Assembly (NCBI RefSeq): GCF_041435195.1
Contig: NZ_CP108106.1
Span: 4,436,501-4,500,500 of the forward strand
DNA: 64,000 nucleotides
From: Streptomyces sp. NBC_00224
Lineage (GTDB): Bacteria; Actinomycetota; Actinomycetes; Streptomycetales; Streptomycetaceae
Direction of reading: 5' to 3'
Both the position numbers and the translations under genes were made by a program. A model generated the notes under the pieces. It made no database searches. It was given only the letters and a program-made list of their open reading frames with translations, and was not told where the DNA came from. Below, one piece after another: positions 59,379 to 64,000 of the stretch (positions are counted from its first letter, which is position 1; each line of letters starts with the position of its first letter).

Positions 59379-60263
59379 GTGATCGACATCCCGGACGAGC
59401 TGATCGCGACGCAGACGGAGTTCAACGGCGAGGCGGGCCGCGCCTTCGCGGCCGCGCTGCCCGGCCGGGCGGAGGAGTTCCTGGATCGCTGGGGGCTGCG
59501 GCCGGATGCCGGGCCCGCGATGTACGGGATGTGCGCGCTGGTGCTGCCGGTGACGGCGGACGACGGCACCCCGGCGGTCCTCAAACTCCAACTCCTCGAC
59601 GAGGAGAACGCGGGCGAGCCGGTGGCGCTGCGGGTGTGGGACGGTTCGGGCGCGGCACGCCTGCTGCGCCACGACGCGGCGACGGGCACGATGCTGCTGG
59701 AACGCCTGGACTCCTCCCGCGAGTTGACGACCATGCCCTCCCGGTCGGCGGTCCTGGTGATCGCGGACCTCCTGTCCCGGCTCACGTCCGTACCGGCCCC
59801 GCCGGAGATGCGCCGGCTGGCCGATATCGCCGCCGGGATGCTGGAGGAGACACCCCGGGCGGTACGCGAACTCCGCGACCCGGCCGACCGGCGGCTCCTG
59901 GAGGACTGCGCGGCGGCCGTCCGCGAGGTGGCCGCCGAGCCGGGCGACCGGCTGCTGCACTGGGACCTCCACTACGAGAACGTGCTCGCCGCCGACCGCG
60001 AGCCGTGGCTCGCCATCGACCCCAAACCGCTGGCGGGCGACCCGGGCTTCGAGCTGCTGCCCGCGCTGGTCAACCGCTTCGACGCGACGCAGCTGCGGTG
60101 GCGCTTCGACGCGATGACGGAGGTACTGGGCCTGGACCGCGCCCGGGCGCGCGCGTGGACGCTGGGCCGGGTGCTGCAGAACTGCCTCTGGGAGATCGAG
60201 GACGGCGGCCGCGTGCTGGAGGCGGAACAGGTGGAGGTGGGGAGGCGGGTACGGGGCTGGTGA
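59379..60263 (+). CDS. Aminoglycoside phosphotransferase-like kinase (APH(6)-type)
   Basis: 294 aa from GTG 59379 (VIDIPDELIATQ); ATG 59343, with AAGGAA, would add 12 residues. The kinase fold shows the catalytic loop RLLHWDLHYENVLAA, a variant of HxDxxxxN, and WLAIDPKPLAGDPGFELLPA as the DPK metal segment, both typical of streptomycin-6-kinase relatives. Many such proteins are not resistance enzymes; the substrate is unknown. It is followed 86 bp later by a GNAT gene. Confidence 0.85.
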   Translation: MIDIPDELIATQTEFNGEAGRAFAAALPGRAEEFLDRWGLRPDAGPAMYGMCALVLPVTADDGTPAVLKLQLLDEENAGEPVALRVWDGSGAARLLRHDAATGTMLLERLDSSRELTTMPSRSAVLVIADLLSRLTSVPAPPEMRRLADIAAGMLEETPRAVRELRDPADRRLLEDCAAAVREVAAEPGDRLLHWDLHYENVLAADREPWLAIDPKPLAGDPGFELLPALVNRFDATQLRWRFDAMTEVLGLDRARARAWTLGRVLQNCLWEIEDGGRVLEAEQVEVGRRVRGW

Positions 60264-60348
60264 GGCGCTCCTGGCGGGCCGTCCCGGGGGCATCCCGGGG
60301 AGCGGAATGCCCGCGACCGCTCCACCGCCCCCGGGCTACCCTGCGGCC

Positions 60349-60825
60349 ATGATTCGTACCGCAACGCCCGAAGACGTCCCCGTCATCCACGCCATGGTCC
60401 GCGAACTGGCCGAGTACGAGAAGTGCCCGGACGAGGCGCGGGCGACGCAGGAGCAGCTGCACGAGGCGCTGTTCGGCGAACACCCCGCGGCGTACGCGCA
60501 CATCGCCGAGACCGACACCGGCGAGCCCGCGGGCTTCGCGCTCTGGTTCCTCAACTTCTCGACCTGGCGCGGGGTGCACGGCATCTACCTGGAGGACCTG
60601 TACGTACGCCCCGAGCAGCGCGGCGGCGGCCACGGCAAGGCCCTCCTGACCGAACTGGCCCGCATCTGCGTGGCCCGCGGCTACGGCCGCCTGGAGTGGT
60701 CCGTCCTGAACTGGAACGCCCCGTCCATCGCCTTCTACGAGTCGCTGGGGGCGCGGCCGCAGGACGAGTGGACGGTTTATCGGCTGACGGATGGGGCGTT
60801 GGGGGAGTTGGGGCGGGTGGAGTAG
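60349..60825 (+). CDS. GNAT acetyltransferase (diamine/SSAT-like)
   Basis: 158 aa from ATG 60349. It resembles spermidine/spermine acetyltransferases: IRTATPEDVPVIHAMVRELA, ELAEYEKCPDEA, FLNFSTWRGVHGIYLEDLYV, the CoA loop RPEQRGGGHGKALL, and VLNWNAPSIAFYESLGA. It transfers acetyl from acetyl-CoA to an amine, possibly a polyamine. Convergent with the Mrr-TerD gene. Confidence 0.9.
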   Translation: MIRTATPEDVPVIHAMVRELAEYEKCPDEARATQEQLHEALFGEHPAAYAHIAETDTGEPAGFALWFLNFSTWRGVHGIYLEDLYVRPEQRGGGHGKALLTELARICVARGYGRLEWSVLNWNAPSIAFYESLGARPQDEWTVYRLTDGALGELGRVE

Positions 60826-60855
60826 CCGCGGCCGGGCAGGGCCCCGGAGGGAGCC

Positions 60856-63003
60856 CTACTCCACCTCGATCCCGAAGTCCCCGATCAGCTCCTCCAGGCC
60901 GCCCCGGTACCCCCGTCCGCCCACCACGAAGTCCCAGTCGTCGCCCGACCGGCGTCGGAACGAGCCCAGGACCAGGGCCGTTTCGCCGGTGCGGCCGTCC
61001 GAGACCTCCAGGCGGTCCAGTTCCGTGCCCGCCGCGTCGCGCAGGCGGATGCCCGCGTCCGTGAAGCCGGCCAGGTCCGCGTCCGGGTTGGCCTCGGGGT
61101 CGACCGAGGCGACCAGGACCAGGCGGTCCGCCCGGGGCGGCAGGGCGTCGAACTCCACCCGGACCGCCGCCCGGTCGCCGAGCGCCCCGGGCACCATCCG
61201 CACCGAACCCCCGGGAATCTCGCGGTTGTTGAAGAAGACGAAGTGGTCGTCGTCGAGCACCCGACTCCCGGCGCAGACCAGCGCGCACACGTCCAGGGCG
61301 ACGGACCCGGTCCACGTCATGCCCAGGACGTTGAAGTCGGCGTCGGCGGCGTCGGCGGACTCGTCCGCCACCGGTACGTCCACCAGCGTGTCCGGAACCA
61401 TGTCCGGGACCGTGTCCGAGGGGCCCCGCTGGGCCGGCACCGGGCGCTCCCCCAGCCGGCCCCGCAGCCCGCACTCGTGCAGCAGGTCCACCAACTCCGC
61501 CCCGGACACCAGCGTCAGCGGCTTGCCCTGGGCGAAGGCGTACGAGCCGGGCCCGAAGCCCGATGTCGTCACCAGGACGCCCTTGTTGGCCCCGGCGCCC
61601 TGGACCGTTCCATACAGGTCGCGGACGGCCGTCGGCGGGACCGTGTTGCGGTAGCGCTTGACCTGGACGATGATCCGGCCGCCGCTGATCGGGTCGGGGT
61701 CCACCGCCTCCACGTCCACCCCGCCGTCGTTGGAGCGCTGCGTGGTCACCGCCCCCATCCCGCGCGCCCGGAACAACTCCGCCACCAGGGACTCGAATTC
61801 GATCGGGTCCATCATGAACAGGTCCGGTTCGGTGGAGTGCGAGGAGTCCGCGCCGTGCGAGAGGACGCCCGAGCCCACGTCCTCCGGGCGGCGCACCGGG
61901 CGTACCGCCGTCCGCTGGTCGGGGCGGGCCGACAGCTGACCGCGCACCGCCTCCACCAGGCAGTCCACCGCACTCACCTGCGTCAGGTTCAGGCCCTGGA
62001 ACGCCGGCCGGTCCACCATCACCGTCGCCAGGAAGATCTCCGCCCGGCGGCCCGTCGCCGGGTCGACGTCGTCCACGAAGCCGTTGAGCGCCACCGACTC
62101 CAGTACGCCGAACTCGTCCGCCGCGAACAGGTCCCGCACCACCAGCAGCACACTCTGCGCCAGCGCGTCCCGGTACAGCGCGCGCCGCTGGGACACCGGG
62201 CGGGCGGACTCGCGCTCCTCGTCCGTACTGGCCACGTACCGCACGGACTTGGCGGCCGGGACCACGTCGAGGGCGGGCAGCTCCCAGTCGAGCACCAGCT
62301 GCCGGGCACCCCGGTCGTACGCGCACGACACCTGACGGGGGAAGCCCTCCGGCCACGCCGATGCCGCGTACAGGGCCGCCGAGAAGTACGCGACGACCGC
62401 GTCGGGCTCGCCCGCCCGCAATCCGCTCACCAGGTCGGCCACGCCCGCGTTGTGGCCCCGGACCTCGGCGAGCTGCCCCCGCGCCCACGACTCGTACCGC
62501 GCCCGGTAGTCGGCGAGTTGGCGGCGCCGTTCGTTCTCCGCCAGCTGCGCCGCGTCCCAGTCCCGCTGGTAGGCGGCCTGTGCCTCCTGCTGGGCGCGGC
62601 GGCCCGCGGTCCAGCCGCCCTGGGCCTGGTAGCGCGCCGGGTCCGGCATAGGCACCGGCTGCGCCAGCGCCCCGGGCGCGAACGGCTCGACGCTCTCCTC
62701 GCGCAGCAGACCCGCCGTACGGAACGGCGGCTCGGCGCACCCCGCCGCCAGCAGCCCCGTCAGCACCTCCACGCGCGCGTCCAGCTCCTGCGAGCGCCCG
62801 CGGGCATCCGCCTCCCGGCTCTGCCGATAGGCCGCCCGCTGCTCGCGGTGGACCCGCGCGGCATCCCGTTCGTACTCCCGCTGCTGGCGCTCCCGCTGCC
62901 GCTGCTGCTGGACCGACGCCCGGTGCTGGGCCTCCTGCTGGCGCTGCTGCTGCCGCTGCGCCTCCGCCCACACCCCGACCAGCCCGCTGGAACGACGACT
63001 CAT
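60856..63003 (-). CDS. Coiled-coil / Mrr-type nuclease / TerD fusion protein (715 aa)
   Basis: Start ATG 63003 with GGGGAG. Residues ~8-75 are a Gln/Arg-rich coiled coil (AQRQQQRQQEAQHRASVQQQ). The middle (~165-375) is a helical/alpha-beta region I do not recognise. A PD-(D/E)xK Mrr-cat domain runs ~395-480: DPIEFESLVAELFRARGMGA, GGVDVEAVDPD (catalytic Asp), IIVQVKRYRNTVPPTAVRDL (catalytic QxK). The last ~165 residues are a TerD domain (FNVLGMTWTGSVALDVCALV, HFVFFNNREIPGGSV). It joins DNA cleavage to a Ca2+-type stress module, consistent with a restriction or phage-response role. It lies beside a tRNA gene. Confidence 0.9.
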   Translation of the reverse strand: MSRRSSGLVGVWAEAQRQQQRQQEAQHRASVQQQRQRERQQREYERDAARVHREQRAAYRQSREADARGRSQELDARVEVLTGLLAAGCAEPPFRTAGLLREESVEPFAPGALAQPVPMPDPARYQAQGGWTAGRRAQQEAQAAYQRDWDAAQLAENERRRQLADYRARYESWARGQLAEVRGHNAGVADLVSGLRAGEPDAVVAYFSAALYAASAWPEGFPRQVSCAYDRGARQLVLDWELPALDVVPAAKSVRYVASTDEERESARPVSQRRALYRDALAQSVLLVVRDLFAADEFGVLESVALNGFVDDVDPATGRRAEIFLATVMVDRPAFQGLNLTQVSAVDCLVEAVRGQLSARPDQRTAVRPVRRPEDVGSGVLSHGADSSHSTEPDLFMMDPIEFESLVAELFRARGMGAVTTQRSNDGGVDVEAVDPDPISGGRIIVQVKRYRNTVPPTAVRDLYGTVQGAGANKGVLVTTSGFGPGSYAFAQGKPLTLVSGAELVDLLHECGLRGRLGERPVPAQRGPSDTVPDMVPDTLVDVPVADESADAADADFNVLGMTWTGSVALDVCALVCAGSRVLDDDHFVFFNNREIPGGSVRMVPGALGDRAAVRVEFDALPPRADRLVLVASVDPEANPDADLAGFTDAGIRLRDAAGTELDRLEVSDGRTGETALVLGSFRRRSGDDWDFVVGGRGYRGGLEELIGDFGIEVE

Positions 63004-63097
63004 ACGGCTCCCCGACCCCTTTCCCGCACACCCCTTGAAACACAATTGTCCCGGACCAGGAAGGTCCGGGACACGGTGTTACGCGGTGTTTCGGTGG

Positions 63098-63171
63098 AGC
63101 CGCCTGTCGGAATCGAACCGACGACCTCAAGATTACAAGTCAAGCGCTCTAGCCAACTGAGCTAAGGCGGC
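63098..63171 (-). tRNA. tRNA-Thr (UGU)
   Basis: Acceptor arms GCCGCCT/AGGCGGC pair fully; D arm GCTC/GAGC; anticodon loop CTTGTAA reads TGT; T arm GTCGG-TTCGATT-CCGAC is perfect; CCA is encoded at 63097-63095. The anticodon stem is CTTGA/TCTTG, which leaves two adjacent U-U mismatches in the middle. Confidence 0.88.
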
Positions 63172-63378
63172 AGCGTGTGCGATCGCACCCCCACGCGAGG
63201 GCTCCCTCACTCTACACAGAGCACGATCGGGAGCTCCACGAAGTTCCCCTCTCCCACCTGCTGACAGATCGGACATCGCCGGGTAGCGTCTCCGGCAGCC
63301 CACCCAGGTGGACTACACCACTTCTCCCTCTACTCGGATCGTCCGGCACGTTCCTGCCGGTGAAGGGACAGGTCTCCC

Positions 63379-64000
<622 letters not shown>

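Overview
The window is chromosomal DNA of a Streptomyces (or very close relative). It is uniformly high in GC with strong G/C third-position bias and uses GTG and TTG starts. It carries genus hallmarks: WhiJ-like XRE/DUF5753 regulators, DUF397, CdgB, a GroEL2 without GroES, the DasR/GlcNAc genes, MsiK and HbpS-SenS-SenR. From memory, gene order from groEL2 to msiK resembles the S. coelicolor SCO4240-SCO4318 region in reverse; this is recollection, not a search.

Layout. 1-8281: an XPB-type repair helicase and its usual upstream partner, split by a two-gene cassette of lower GC (an unknown protein plus an NB-ARC/TPR STAND ATPase) that is flanked by a 21-bp imperfect direct repeat. 8282-14086: GT87 membrane glycosyltransferase, a HelD-like RNA polymerase recycling factor, and an ArsR/MFS pair with a double palindromic operator. 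14248-20052: a lipoprotein, then WhiJ-like regulatory genes (DUF397, XRE, anti-sigma-type ATPase), a small-protein/DUF6879/XRE module, a Gly-rich micropeptide and a PIMT-like methyltransferase. 20322-25709: CutC, a secreted hydrolase, an HD protein, DUF4031, and an RpiR regulator with murQ (MurNAc-6-P recycling). 25813-30133: groEL2 with two CIRCE elements, a cold-shock gene, and the metM-metO homocysteine pathway behind a SAM-I riboswitch. 30301-33681: GpgS, OtsA and OtsB (compatible solutes). 34127-38777: an orphan sugar-binding lipoprotein diverging from nagK-nagA and a PfkB kinase, with DasR-like sites. 38917-43424: a membrane carbohydrate-binding protein, the diguanylate cyclase CdgB, a flavin reductase and ArfB. 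43645-50258: TerD, M4 and M1 peptidases, and HbpS with the SenS/SenR two-component system. 50645-54255: a pentapeptide protein, a FAD oxidoreductase, and a quinone oxidoreductase behind a SoxR box. 54276-56275: a second DUF6879/XRE module on the minus strand with divergent micropeptides. 56336-63003: DadA-like oxidase, DsbA-like lipoprotein, rhomboid-like protein, APH-like kinase, GNAT, and a coiled-coil/Mrr/TerD fusion. 63098-64000: tRNA-Thr(UGU) and the start of msiK.

How it works together. Much of the window concerns amino-sugar and sugar supply (sugar-binding protein, NagK, NagA, MurQ, PfkB, MsiK) under probable DasR and RpiR control, trehalose and glucosylglycerate synthesis, stress responses (CIRCE/GroEL2, CspA, SoxR box, HbpS-SenSR, TerD) and c-di-GMP developmental signalling. 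The items most worth a second look are the inserted STAND cassette at XPB, the two DUF6879/XRE modules that share an ungapped promoter element (two TGCAA repeats 10 bp apart, then CTAGCGTCG) next to micropeptides, the DG-containing micropeptide beside a PIMT-like enzyme, the Mrr-TerD fusion, and the SAM riboswitch/metM/metO unit. At least eleven copies of a Streptomyces intergenic palindrome (GGGGCGCGGGGAACTGCGCG) mark gene ends, and one copy has become the coding 3' end of the GT87 gene.
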